DNA of 64,000 nucleotides from Mesorhizobium sangaii (lineage in GTDB: Bacteria > Pseudomonadota > Alphaproteobacteria > Rhizobiales > Rhizobiaceae), in contig NZ_JACHEF010000004.1 of NCBI RefSeq assembly GCF_014207355.1, forward strand, positions 434,001-498,000, in the 5' to 3' direction. Below the pieces are notes generated by a model that worked only from the letters and a program-made list of their open reading frames with translations, was not told the origin of the DNA and did not search any database. Both the position numbers and the translations under genes were made by a program. This document shows, piece after piece, positions 35,803 to 44,845 of the stretch; position 1 is the stretch's first letter, and each line of letters begins with the position of its first letter.

Positions 35803-37545
35803 ATGGAGCGCAAGCTCGCGGCCATTCTAGCGGCTGATGTGGTCGGCTATTCGGCGCTTATGGAGCGTGACGAAGAAGGAACGTTCGGCCGAATGATTGC
35901 GGGGCGAAAGGAATTATTCGAGCCAGAAATTGCCAAGCGGCATGGGCGCATCTTCAAGCTCATGGGCGACGGTCTACTTGCCGAATTTGGCAGCGTGGTC
36001 GACGCGGTGGAATGCGCCGTATCGCTCCAGCGCGGTCTGGCGGAGCGCAATGCAAATGTCACCGATGGCGAACGTATGCAGGTTCGAATTGGAGTCAATC
36101 TTGGTGAGGTGATCGTCGACGGAAAGGATCGCTACGGCGAGGGCGTGAATATCGCCGCAAGGCTACAGCAACTTGCGGAGCCCGGCGGCATCTGCGTCTC
36201 CGGCAAAGTCGCGCGGGAGGTTGAGAAGAAGCTAGCATTCGGATTCCAAGCGATGGGTGATCAGCTGGTCAAGAATATCGCCGAACCGATCCCCGCCTAT
36301 CGCGTCGTTTTGGACAACCACCAATCTACGATTTCGGCGGCTCCTCCGCCATCGCTGCCGAACAGGCCGTCCGTCGCGGTGTTGCCCTTTACCAACATGA
36401 GCGGCGACCCCGAGCAAGAGTATTTTGCCGATGGGCTTGTCGAAGACTTGATCACAAGCCTGTCAAAGATTCCGGGGATGTTCGTCATCGCCAGAAATTC
36501 CACCTTTGCTTACAAGGGTAAGATGACCGATATCCGCCATGTCGCCAAGGAACTCGGAGTGCGCTACGTACTGGAAGGAAGCGTCCGCAGGGCGGCGAAC
36601 CGGCTGCGCATCACCGGACAGCTAGTCGAAGGGACGGATGCAACACACGTCTGGGCTGACAAGTTCGAGGGAGCCGTAGAAGACGTCTTCGATCTACAGG
36701 ATAGGCTGACGGAGAGCATCGTCGGGGCGATGGAGCCTAATATCCGGCGCGCTGAGATAGAGCGTGCTCGTTGCAAGCGGCCGGACAGACTGGACGCTTA
36801 CGATTTCTACCTGCGAGCGATGCCTTATGTTTACGCAAATTCGCCCAGCGACACTACCGAAGCGCTGCGCCTGCTCAATGAGGCCCTAAGCCTCGACCCC
36901 AACTACGCTGCTGCACATGGATATGCCGCTTGGGGGCATGAACAGCGCTTCCTTCGCGGTGGCTTCCATCCCGAGGACAGAGCCGCCGCGCTTAAGCACG
37001 CCAACATCGCCCTCAGCCTCGGTGCCGACGATCCACAGGCGTTGTGCATTGGGGCCTTCGTGCACGCCAACATTACCCACGACTATGAGAGCGCGATCAG
37101 CGCGCTCGACCGTGCACTAAAAATGAACGCCAATTCGGCGCTTGCCTTCGGTTTTAGCGCCTTGGTGCACATGTTTGGAGAACGCTACGAGCGGGCTCAC
37201 GAAGATGCCCTGAAGGCGCTGCGGCTTAGTCCGTTTGATCCCCTGAATTACCATTCCTATCTGGCTCTGGCTTGGGTGAAATGGTTTGAAGGTCAATTCG
37301 CGGAAGCAGCCCGCTACGCGAGCTTGGCGGTTCAGTCGAACGCAGGTTTCAGCCTACTACATGCAACCGTTGTCGCCAGTTATGTGAACCTCGGCCGCCT
37401 CGAAGCAGCCCGGGCCGCCGCTGCACGTCTCTTGGAGGTGGCCCCGGGCTGGACGATAGGCAGCTTCGTTCGAATGGAACTTACGCGCCCGCAACTGATG
37501 GAGGGATTTGCGTCGGCGCTCCGAAAGGCAGGCCTTCCCGAATAG
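35803..37545 (+). CDS. Adenylate cyclase, class III, with TolB-like region and TPR tail
   Basis: ATG 35803 follows GGGGAGG. The catalytic domain has AAILAADVVGYSALM and FKLMGDGLLAEFGSVVDAV (metal Asp pair) and YGEGVNIAARLQQ. A TolB-like stretch follows (SVAVLPFTNMSGDPEQEYFA, VRYVLEGSVRRA) and then tetratricopeptide repeats to the end. This cyclase-FlgO/TolB-TPR order is typical of the many rhizobial cyclases. Soluble, 580 residues, intact. Confidence 0.9.
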   Translation: MERKLAAILAADVVGYSALMERDEEGTFGRMIAGRKELFEPEIAKRHGRIFKLMGDGLLAEFGSVVDAVECAVSLQRGLAERNANVTDGERMQVRIGVNLGEVIVDGKDRYGEGVNIAARLQQLAEPGGICVSGKVAREVEKKLAFGFQAMGDQLVKNIAEPIPAYRVVLDNHQSTISAAPPPSLPNRPSVAVLPFTNMSGDPEQEYFADGLVEDLITSLSKIPGMFVIARNSTFAYKGKMTDIRHVAKELGVRYVLEGSVRRAANRLRITGQLVEGTDATHVWADKFEGAVEDVFDLQDRLTESIVGAMEPNIRRAEIERARCKRPDRLDAYDFYLRAMPYVYANSPSDTTEALRLLNEALSLDPNYAAAHGYAAWGHEQRFLRGGFHPEDRAAALKHANIALSLGADDPQALCIGAFVHANITHDYESAISALDRALKMNANSALAFGFSALVHMFGERYERAHEDALKALRLSPFDPLNYHSYLALAWVKWFEGQFAEAARYASLAVQSNAGFSLLHATVVASYVNLGRLEAARAAAARLLEVAPGWTIGSFVRMELTRPQLMEGFASALRKAGLPE

Positions 37546-37918
37546 AAATGGGAGGATGACCCCAAACGAGGATGATCTGGCGCCTGTTCGAGCGGTGAAT
37601 GAGGCAGATATCGGAAAGTATATATAGAAGTGCCGGTTAAACGTCGGCTTTCGAGGTCGCCAAATTCGGCGCCCAATGGCCGAGATGCGGCGCGAAGCTG
37701 ACTTTCGCGAAGGTCAGCATCTGGCCCTACGCGGGCGTTAAGGCGCCTAACCGCAAGCGCAGCCGCCGCAGCGGGAGCGACGCTCTGATCATGTCGCATA
37801 GTTAGCGGGGCACTCCTGGCAACTGCGAGCTTCAAGGGTTCGCGAAATAGGCACTGGACGAAGCCCCTCCGAGTCGTCAACGTTTGGTCCTACAAATACC
37901 TCGGTTCTCGGAGCTGAG

Positions 37919-39634
37919 ATGACCAATTCTGCCGACCAGAAGGTTGAAAGGCGTCTTGCAGCGATTCTCGCAGCGGACGTGGTCGGCTACTCGAGTCTGA
38001 TGGGCCGGGACGACGAGGGCACGCTCGCCAGGATAAAAAGTCTTCGGCACGATCTGATCGAACCCAAGCTGGCCGAGCATCGGGGACGTGTGTTCAAGAC
38101 GACCGGCGACGGGCTCCTAGCCGAGTTTTCGAGCCCCGTGGAGGCGGTCCGGTGCGCAGTAGAGCTCCAAGGTTCCCTCACCGCGGAGATGCTTCAGCTT
38201 CGAATCGGCATCAATCTCGGTGACGTCATGATCGAGCCAGACGGAGACATCTACGGAGACGGCGTGAACGTAGCGGCGCGTCTCGAGCAATTGGCGGACC
38301 CGGGCGGCATTTGCGTGTCGGCCAAAGTCTACGAGGAGGTCCGAGACAAGCTGCGATACACGTACGACGATCGGGGTGAGCATCAGGTCAAAAACATAGC
38401 GCGACCTTTGAGGGTTTACAGCCTCTCGCTCCATGGGAAGCTCCCGCGGATGAACGATACGTTCTCCAAAGGCAGCCACCGGCCCGCGGTTACCGTCCTG
38501 CCCTTCGTCAACATGAGCGGTGACCCCACGCAACAATATTTCTCAGATGGTCTTACCGAGGACGTCGTGACAGCTCTCTTGCGCGTCTCCGGGACAGTGG
38601 TCGTATCAGGAGCTTCGCGCATCGGGCGGCCACAATCCGAACACAGAACGCCTCGGGCCAATCCGACGTTTCTGCTCGAGGGAAGCGTGCGCCGGTCAGG
38701 CAATCGCGCCCGGGCTACGACTCAGCTAACGAGCCCCTCGGGGGAGGTGTTGTGGAGCGATAAATATGATTTTGAGTTGAACGATGTCTTTGCAGTTCAG
38801 GACGAATTGGCCCGAAGCATAACTGCGGCCTTGAAAATCAAGGTCGAGGAGCATGAACATCACCATGCATTGACCAAGCCGCCGACAAACCTGGATGCCT
38901 ATGACTACTGCCTCCGGGGACGACAGCTGGGAAGGAGCTTCCACCGCAGCGACCGCCTGCGAGCGCGAAACATGTTCTTATCGGCCATCGAGGCGGACCC
39001 CGAATACGCGCGGGGATATATCGAGCTCGCGTGGCTGGATATCCGCAGGCTCAAATGGGGTGAGGCATCCGACCCCGACGCCGCGCTCGCTCGGGCACTG
39101 GATGCTGCGACGACCGCGACTACGTTGGACCCGAACGACGCCGACTGTCACTGGATGTTAGGGTTGATTCATCTTTGGAAGCGGGACCACGCAAAGTCGA
39201 TAGCCTGTTATGAGCGGGCGCGAACAATCAGTCCGAACCACCCCGATCTGCTCGCCGACATGTGCGACATGCTTGGTTATGCAGGGAGACCTGAAGAGGC
39301 CATTGAGGTCGGGAAGATGGCTGTGCGGCTAAACCCGAACCCGCCCGATTGGTACCTCTGGGACATAGGTGCGGGCTACTACCTGCTGGGCGATTACAAC
39401 GAGGCGATGCACTACCTGCAAAGGATAGCGCAGCCAGGACCTGCCTACCGGCTTATTGCGGCAACCTATGCCCGACTCGGGCGACCGGACGATGCGAGGC
39501 AGGCAGGCGCCGAACTGCTGAAGATAAATCCTGAGTTCTCGATCAGTCGCTACGCAGCCCAGGCTCCGTATGCGAATCGAGAGGATCTCGATCGGTATTT
39601 GACCGGGCTGCGGATGGCGGGCCTTCCGGAATAG
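37919..39634 (+). CDS. Second adenylate cyclase of the same architecture
   Basis: The order is as in the neighbouring gene: AAILAADVVGYSSLM, TGDGLLAEFSSPVEAV, YGDGVNVAARLEQL, then VTVLPFVNMSGDPTQQYFSD, LLEGSVRRSGN and TPR-like repeats (DPEYARGYIELAW, LGRPDDARQAGAELL). 571 residues, intact. It follows the first cyclase by 373 bases with no gene between; the copies are clearly diverged, so this is an old duplication or separate gain. Confidence 0.9.
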   Translation: MTNSADQKVERRLAAILAADVVGYSSLMGRDDEGTLARIKSLRHDLIEPKLAEHRGRVFKTTGDGLLAEFSSPVEAVRCAVELQGSLTAEMLQLRIGINLGDVMIEPDGDIYGDGVNVAARLEQLADPGGICVSAKVYEEVRDKLRYTYDDRGEHQVKNIARPLRVYSLSLHGKLPRMNDTFSKGSHRPAVTVLPFVNMSGDPTQQYFSDGLTEDVVTALLRVSGTVVVSGASRIGRPQSEHRTPRANPTFLLEGSVRRSGNRARATTQLTSPSGEVLWSDKYDFELNDVFAVQDELARSITAALKIKVEEHEHHHALTKPPTNLDAYDYCLRGRQLGRSFHRSDRLRARNMFLSAIEADPEYARGYIELAWLDIRRLKWGEASDPDAALARALDAATTATTLDPNDADCHWMLGLIHLWKRDHAKSIACYERARTISPNHPDLLADMCDMLGYAGRPEEAIEVGKMAVRLNPNPPDWYLWDIGAGYYLLGDYNEAMHYLQRIAQPGPAYRLIAATYARLGRPDDARQAGAELLKINPEFSISRYAAQAPYANREDLDRYLTGLRMAGLPE

Positions 39635-39639
39635 ACTTG

Positions 39640-40188
39640 TGGAGGTCTGCAAATGGCGGCGCAATGCAGACGTTCGCGACCGTCTGCCGGAACGGCTTGT
39701 GCTGCCGCAGCTCCAAACCAGCCCAGTCGTTTTACTGCATATTGCTGGGAAAAGGGATTGCCGGTCTCAAGCTCTGCTTCCAGGCTCGTAATGGTGACGT
39801 CCAGCGGCAGCGCAGCGACACGGACACCGTCATTCAGGCCCTGCCGGACGCTTGCATGTTCATGATCCCATTTGAACGAGAGGTGTAAGGTGTCGGGAAG
39901 GTTTTCGAGCCCTTTCTGGCCTACACCCGGTCGGAACTTCAGTAGCATTTGCCTCGCTTCTTCTCGGCGACCGAGCTGCGCCAGCACGGAACTGAGAGGT
40001 AGAAAGAGCGCAGTTGCGTCTGGGTTTCGGCTGACGCCTTCTCCGAACACCTCAGCCGCTTGTTTCAGATCGCCCATTGCAAAAAGCGCCAATCCACGAG
40101 CGAGAACGTAGTGGCTTGGATAGTTCGGGTTGAGCCGCATGGCGGTCGCGACGAAATTCAGCGCCTCCGGAGTGAGGCGTCTCGCTGC
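39640..40188 (-). pseudogene. TPR tail of a third adenylate cyclase
   Basis: The minus strand reads PEALNFVATAMRLNPNYPSH, then YVLARGLALFAMGDLKQAAE and LPLSSVLAQLGRREEARQML, which are TPR-type repeats ending like the tails of rhizobial cyclases. No cyclase domain remains. Its 5' edge (~40188) joins a truncated PPOX gene in another frame. Confidence 0.65.
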
Positions 40189-40537
40189 CAGGTTCCCACC
40201 AGTTGGGTCGCGCTTTCTGCAACAGCGACCATGCATGGTCGCGCTCATTCTGCCGGGGGCCCGCTTCGGAGAGTTCTTCGTAACGACCGAAGGCAATGAC
40301 ACTGCACCAGCTGCGAGGGCTGCGAATCTCGTCGACTTCGAAGCAAACCTGAGGATGTCCCCGCATCGCCCAGACCTTGTGACCAATCAGGGAGAAGCTG
40401 TAGATGTGGCCGCCCTCGTAAACGAAGCTGATTGGCACGACGTACGGCATCCCGTCTCTTACGCAAGCGAGGCGCCCGACCCGGCTCGCGGCCAGGTGCA
40501 TCCTGCATTCTTGGGCGGTCATCTCACTGATGATCAC
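40188..40537 (-). pseudogene. Pyridoxamine-5'-phosphate-oxidase-like flavoprotein, 3' truncated
   Basis: GTG 40537 follows GGGGAG. The split-barrel start is clear: CRMHLAASRVGRLACVRDGM, PYVVPISFVYEGG, YSFSLIGHKVWAMRGHPQVC and FEVDEI, typical of small FMN-binding proteins. After ARPNWWEPG it meets the cyclase tail, so about the last third is lost. It may have kept the dimer barrel but probably not full flavin binding. Confidence 0.65.
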
Positions 40538-40726
40538 GGGACTCCCCTGGTGAAAGAGCCAGCTTCGCTCTGTGCATCTCGATGCCGCTGAAGCGGACTT
40601 CTTGCTTCCACTGGATTCGCGATCGCTCGCGGGGGCTACTATACGCCATATTCCATGCGCCACGCCGGCAAAGACGGCGAAGGGTGCGCCGATGCAAGCG
40701 CTGCGCGGACTCAGGCGCCTCCTTGT

Positions 40727-41254
40727 TTAGCCGGCCGTCTCAAGAAATCGATCAGCGAAGTTAGCGAGTGCGTTCCAGTCAGTGAATTCGTGATCGCGCT
40801 CGGGGCCCGGATCGCCGGTCTTCATGACCACGAATTTGACGAACTGCTCCTGAAAGTAATCGTACTTGGTGAAGCGCAAAGCACCCCCGAGAAGGAGGGT
40901 CATGCGTGGTCGCCACCCTGTCACGGAGACGAAGCGATCCACATATTTTTGAGCTTCCGTCTTTTGGTCTTGCAACGCCGCCGACAGACTGACGGATATG
41001 AGGGCCGCAGGCTTAGTGTTCAGCAGTTCGTGATGCGCAAATACGAAGTTCGTGACGGTTTCCTGGTGGTGCTCCTGGTGGACAGACGCGGCAATGACGA
41101 ACGCGTCGAAGTGTCCAAGCTTCAAATCGGATGCGAGCGCTGCGCTATCTAGCAGCTCGACTTGGTGCCCGCGCTCGCGAATATGCGTTGCCGTCCGTGC
41201 GGCAATTTTCCCCGTCTGCCCTTCAGTCGTTCCATAGACAATCAGGACGTTCAC
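40727..41254 (-). CDS. Flavodoxin-like protein (HemG/protoporphyrinogen-oxidase type)
   Basis: GTG 41254 follows GAGGG. MNVLIVYGTTEGQTGKIA is the FMN phosphate-binding loop; DAFVIAASVHQEHHQ and RPRMTLLLGGALRFTKYDYF match the HemG-like subgroup of flavodoxins. Members oxidise protoporphyrinogen or act as general electron carriers. 175 residues, intact, cytoplasmic. Confidence 0.75.
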   Translation of the reverse strand: MNVLIVYGTTEGQTGKIAARTATHIRERGHQVELLDSAALASDLKLGHFDAFVIAASVHQEHHQETVTNFVFAHHELLNTKPAALISVSLSAALQDQKTEAQKYVDRFVSVTGWRPRMTLLLGGALRFTKYDYFQEQFVKFVVMKTGDPGPERDHEFTDWNALANFADRFLETAG

Positions 41255-41407
41255 GATGTCCCTCCGACAGCGGAAGAGACATTCATAAGGACGATCGATA
41301 CGAGCCAACCCGGCATGCCGGTACCTCAATGCTTCGCAACAGCAATTGACCGCATTATAGCCCATGGAACAGGCGCCACGAACCTCTTTTCGCTGCGACC
41401 TGGGTGC

Positions 41408-41758
41408 TTAGAGCACGAAGAACCCGATCGTGGCCAGAGCCATGATCAGCACCGCAAGCCATCCGACCACGACCATCCACCGCGGGGCGGTCAGCCTTCC
41501 CATGACGCGCGGGCTACTAGCCATCATCACCATGATTGCCATCAGTGGGACCGCAAGTATGCCATTGATGACCGCTGTCCAGTAGAGCGCGCGGATTGGA
41601 TCGAGTGCGGTGAAGCTGAGAGCGACGCTGCCGAGGGTCGCTGCGGCAATCGTGGCATAGAAAGCCTTGGCCTCGCCGGGACGCCGATCCAGTCCCTCTG
41701 GCCAGCGGAACATCTCCGCGACGGCATAGGCGGCCGAGCCGGCGAGCTCGCTCGCCTG
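41408..41758 (-). pseudogene. NRAMP metal transporter, C-terminal fragment
   Basis: The sequence AGSAAYAVAEMFRWPEGLDR, then AVINGILAVPLMAIMVMMAS and VVVGWLAVLIMALATIG is the end of an NRAMP-family Mn/Fe transporter with its last membrane helices. The N-terminal ~3/4 is missing. The break lies within ten bases of the start of the dispersed repeat at 41748. Confidence 0.7.
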
Positions 41759-41864
41759 TCAAGAAAGACCACAACTAAAGTCGTCGCTCGCTGTCCGGCT
41801 TGCGCCAGCTACGGACATCGCCAAGCCACTTTTGGGCCGGAAGCAGTCGGGCAGCTTTGAGGCT
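41748..41864 (+). repeat. Dispersed ~120-bp repeat, copy 2
   Basis: It matches 34428-34553 in the same orientation. The span 41865-42117 has no supported gene; the minus-strand frame through the repeat includes GNDRFGS, a phrase typical of spurious translations of rhizobial intergenic repeats. Confidence 0.8.
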
Positions 41865-42117
41865 CGGATTTTTAGAAGCGGACCTTCAGGCTCGTCGCGC
41901 GCATCGACTTGATCTGACCCGAACCGGTCATTGCCACTGCACGACGGCAGCGTGGCTAAAGTGTGAAAAAGCGAACATCTGGAAAGCCCGCTTCCGGCCC
42001 GCCGAAATTGTGCCACGATCCCATTTTCAGCGAACTGGGTCTTCAGGCATCCAGGCCGATCGCCGGTTAAGCCATCGACCACACATTGGAGAGGGTGGCC
42101 ATGCTCCCCCCGGAAAG

Positions 42118-44817
42118 TCACTTCCGCAGTGTCTCTATAGCTTCCTCGAGCAACTTGATTGCTTCAGCTCGACTATCGCTATCCAGGGTGGCGACATCAA
42201 CCTCAAGCCGAAGTCCCTTCTGGATGTGGCAAACCACTCCGGCGCCACTGGGTTGATCTTCGCGGATGCCAAGCACCCGATAGGATGGCACGAGATGTGA
42301 GAAGCCCTTGATGGCCAAGGGCGGCAGTTCTTCAGCCTCTATTTCATCTTTGACGAGTGCATAGGTTTCATGCGCCAGCAGAATGCCTCCCAGATCGGCA
42401 TGTGCCTGAAGGCGCGACGCAAGATTCACTTCGCCGCCAATAATCGTGTAGTCCATCCGATCCTCACTGCCGAAATTGCCGACAGTGCAGTAGCCGGTAT
42501 TGATGCCCATGCGGAGTTGGAACGGCAGTTCGGCGCCAGCGTTGGCCCATTCTGCGTGCAGCCCCTGCATTCGCCTCTGCATCGCGATCGCCATCCTAAC
42601 GCATGCAAGCGCATCTTCCTTGGTACCCTTTGACTCGGGATCGCCGAAAAACGCCAAGATAGCGTCGCCAATGTACTTGTCGACCGTTGCGCCGTGCTCT
42701 AGCGCGATCTTCGTCATCTCGGTCAGATAATGATTGAGCAACCCCGTCAATTCTTCTGACTCGAGCTTGTCGGTCGTTGAGGTAAAATCAGCGATGTCCG
42801 AAAAAAACACCGTGAGCTTCTTTCGCTTCGATGATATCTCGACATTCTGTCTGCCCGAGAAGATGGACGCGTAAACCTGCGGAGAAAGATATTTCGACAG
42901 CTTGCTGGACAAGGATTCGAGCATCCGGTTTTGCTCGCCCACACGTTTGCTCGCCTCCTCTGCTAGCTGCTTGGCCGCCCCCGTTGCCATGTGCAGCCGG
43001 GCGTTCTCCAATGCGATCGAGGCGAGTTGTCCGAAACGCTTCAACAGCTCGACCTCTTCCTCACCGAATTCGAGAGCGGAAGCGTCGTCATACGCAATTC
43101 CAAGCACTCCGACGACCATCTCGCCAGACTTGAGTGGCACGCCCATGATTGCCCTGATAGTGACGTCCAGCTGAGCCGCCGCGGCGGCGCGCCCAGACCA
43201 GTTTTGATAATCATTGATCAGAAGCGCTTCCCCTGTATGCCAAACCGCACCAGCCACTCCCTCACTCCTGCTTAGCTTCTGTCCGATGTGGGTTGTGTAC
43301 ACGCCCACCCCGACCCTACGTTCGAGAGCCTCACCCGACTCGTCAACGAGATAAACGTAGCCATGCTCAGTCCCGAGCAATTGAGCAGCTCGAGCCGTAA
43401 GGTCCGATAAAAGTTCTGCGAGGTCCAGCCTAGCGATAAGGCCGAGCGAGGTGTCGTGCAAGGCACCCAGATAATCGCTTTGACGGCGAAATCGCCGGGC
43501 CAGATTCTCCTGCTCCTTGCGACGGTTCTCCAGATCTCCGAGATTCGCACCCAGCTGCACGGTCATGCTGTTGAACGTCGTTGCCAGTGTTCCGATCTCG
43601 TCTCCAGATTCGATCTGCGCGCGCGCTGCAAGATCGCCCCTGCGCACCCGATCAGCCACATTCGTCAATCGCTGCACGGGTCCGGCAATACTCTCTCGAA
43701 ATATCAAGCCAAGGAGCAACCCCAGCAGGACCGCCGCTGCGCCGACGGACAGTATTATCCTTTGTGCTCCTTCGAGCTGGTCCCTCCCGCTCCCAAGATC
43801 GATCTGCAGGCGCCGCTGCTCCTGGGTGGCAACCTTGTCCAATAGTGCAAGCATTCTTTCGGCGATCGGGACAGCTTGCGTGCGGAAAAGATAAAGATCC
43901 TCACGGGCATGCTCGCCTTCCACCGCCTCGAACATACGAGCTGGAAGCTCCAGGAAAGCGGCGCGGCTTTTGGTGATCTTTTCGATCAATGCATTCTGGT
44001 TGCGCGAAAGTACTGTGCTGCTCTTGGCGATGTCGGACCATGCCGTTTCGTTGATGGTCAGGTTGGCTTCGTACTCGTATTTGAAACTGTCCCTTCCGGT
44101 TGTCACGTAGCCGCGCAATCCGGCTACCATTGCGTAAAAAGAGGTCTGAAACGACGCCAACTCGACGAGAAGCGCCGTGTTTGCTGGGCTTGGCTCCTTG
44201 TTTTGCTGGGCCAGCATCACCCCCTTGGCCGACGCCACGATATTGCCGATGAGCGGGTTGGCATCCATCACAAGAATCTTGAGCGCCGGCTCTCTGCGCA
44301 GCTGATCATCGCGCAGGTCGAAGAGTTGCTCGGGCAGTGGTTGCCATGCCGAGAATTGCTCGGCGATTTCCTGCATGCCCAGCTCAGCACTGCTGCTCCC
44401 GGTGATGGCCACCGACTCGCCTTTTGCGCGCAACAGAACGTCTAGTTCATGCATGTCAGACAGGAACGCTTCATTGGCCGCGCGGTAGCCGTCCCGATAA
44501 GATTCATCGCCCAGGGCCAGGTAGCCCCTGACTTCGCCCAGCATGCGCAGCAGATTCGCTTGCGCCCGTGCCGATGCAACCGCGCTCGGTGCGCTCAAAT
44601 TGGTCGTTCTGTTTATGTTGAGGACGGCTTCTATGCTGCCCAGATAGTTCAACCCGACGACGAGCAGCATCAGCGCAACAAGAATACCAAAGCCAACGGT
44701 CAGCTTTCCGCCAATGTTGAGCTTTCTTAAGGCCGGCGCGACAGCTTGAGTCAGCTTCTGCCAGGGGGCAAGGTACACTGAGTGACTCTTTGCAATCACC
44801 GGATCCTCAGAGGTCAT
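42118..44817 (-). CDS. Membrane adenylate cyclase with periplasmic sensor, HAMP and GAF domains
   Basis: ATG 44817 follows GGAGGAGG. Domain order: short cytoplasmic N-terminus, membrane helix (~37-57, VGFGILVALMLLVVGLNYLG), ~300-residue helical periplasmic sensor, membrane helix (~352-375), HAMP (RLTNVADRVRRGDLAARAQI), GAF (~450-610), coiled linker, then the cyclase domain with KKLTVFFSDIADFTSTTD and YIGDAILAFFGDP. The cyclase should respond to a periplasmic signal relayed through HAMP. It follows a solute-binding-protein gene by 28 bases, so the two are likely one operon. Confidence 0.88.
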   Translation of the reverse strand: MTSEDPVIAKSHSVYLAPWQKLTQAVAPALRKLNIGGKLTVGFGILVALMLLVVGLNYLGSIEAVLNINRTTNLSAPSAVASARAQANLLRMLGEVRGYLALGDESYRDGYRAANEAFLSDMHELDVLLRAKGESVAITGSSSAELGMQEIAEQFSAWQPLPEQLFDLRDDQLRREPALKILVMDANPLIGNIVASAKGVMLAQQNKEPSPANTALLVELASFQTSFYAMVAGLRGYVTTGRDSFKYEYEANLTINETAWSDIAKSSTVLSRNQNALIEKITKSRAAFLELPARMFEAVEGEHAREDLYLFRTQAVPIAERMLALLDKVATQEQRRLQIDLGSGRDQLEGAQRIILSVGAAAVLLGLLLGLIFRESIAGPVQRLTNVADRVRRGDLAARAQIESGDEIGTLATTFNSMTVQLGANLGDLENRRKEQENLARRFRRQSDYLGALHDTSLGLIARLDLAELLSDLTARAAQLLGTEHGYVYLVDESGEALERRVGVGVYTTHIGQKLSRSEGVAGAVWHTGEALLINDYQNWSGRAAAAAQLDVTIRAIMGVPLKSGEMVVGVLGIAYDDASALEFGEEEVELLKRFGQLASIALENARLHMATGAAKQLAEEASKRVGEQNRMLESLSSKLSKYLSPQVYASIFSGRQNVEISSKRKKLTVFFSDIADFTSTTDKLESEELTGLLNHYLTEMTKIALEHGATVDKYIGDAILAFFGDPESKGTKEDALACVRMAIAMQRRMQGLHAEWANAGAELPFQLRMGINTGYCTVGNFGSEDRMDYTIIGGEVNLASRLQAHADLGGILLAHETYALVKDEIEAEELPPLAIKGFSHLVPSYRVLGIREDQPSGAGVVCHIQKGLRLEVDVATLDSDSRAEAIKLLEEAIETLRK

Positions 44818-44845
44818 GCCCTCTACCTCCTCCGGGCCCGGCTGC

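Noticed and set aside
41759..42121. 120-residue minus-strand open frame
   Set aside because: It runs through the dispersed repeat and contains phrases typical of spurious translations of rhizobial intergenic repeats.
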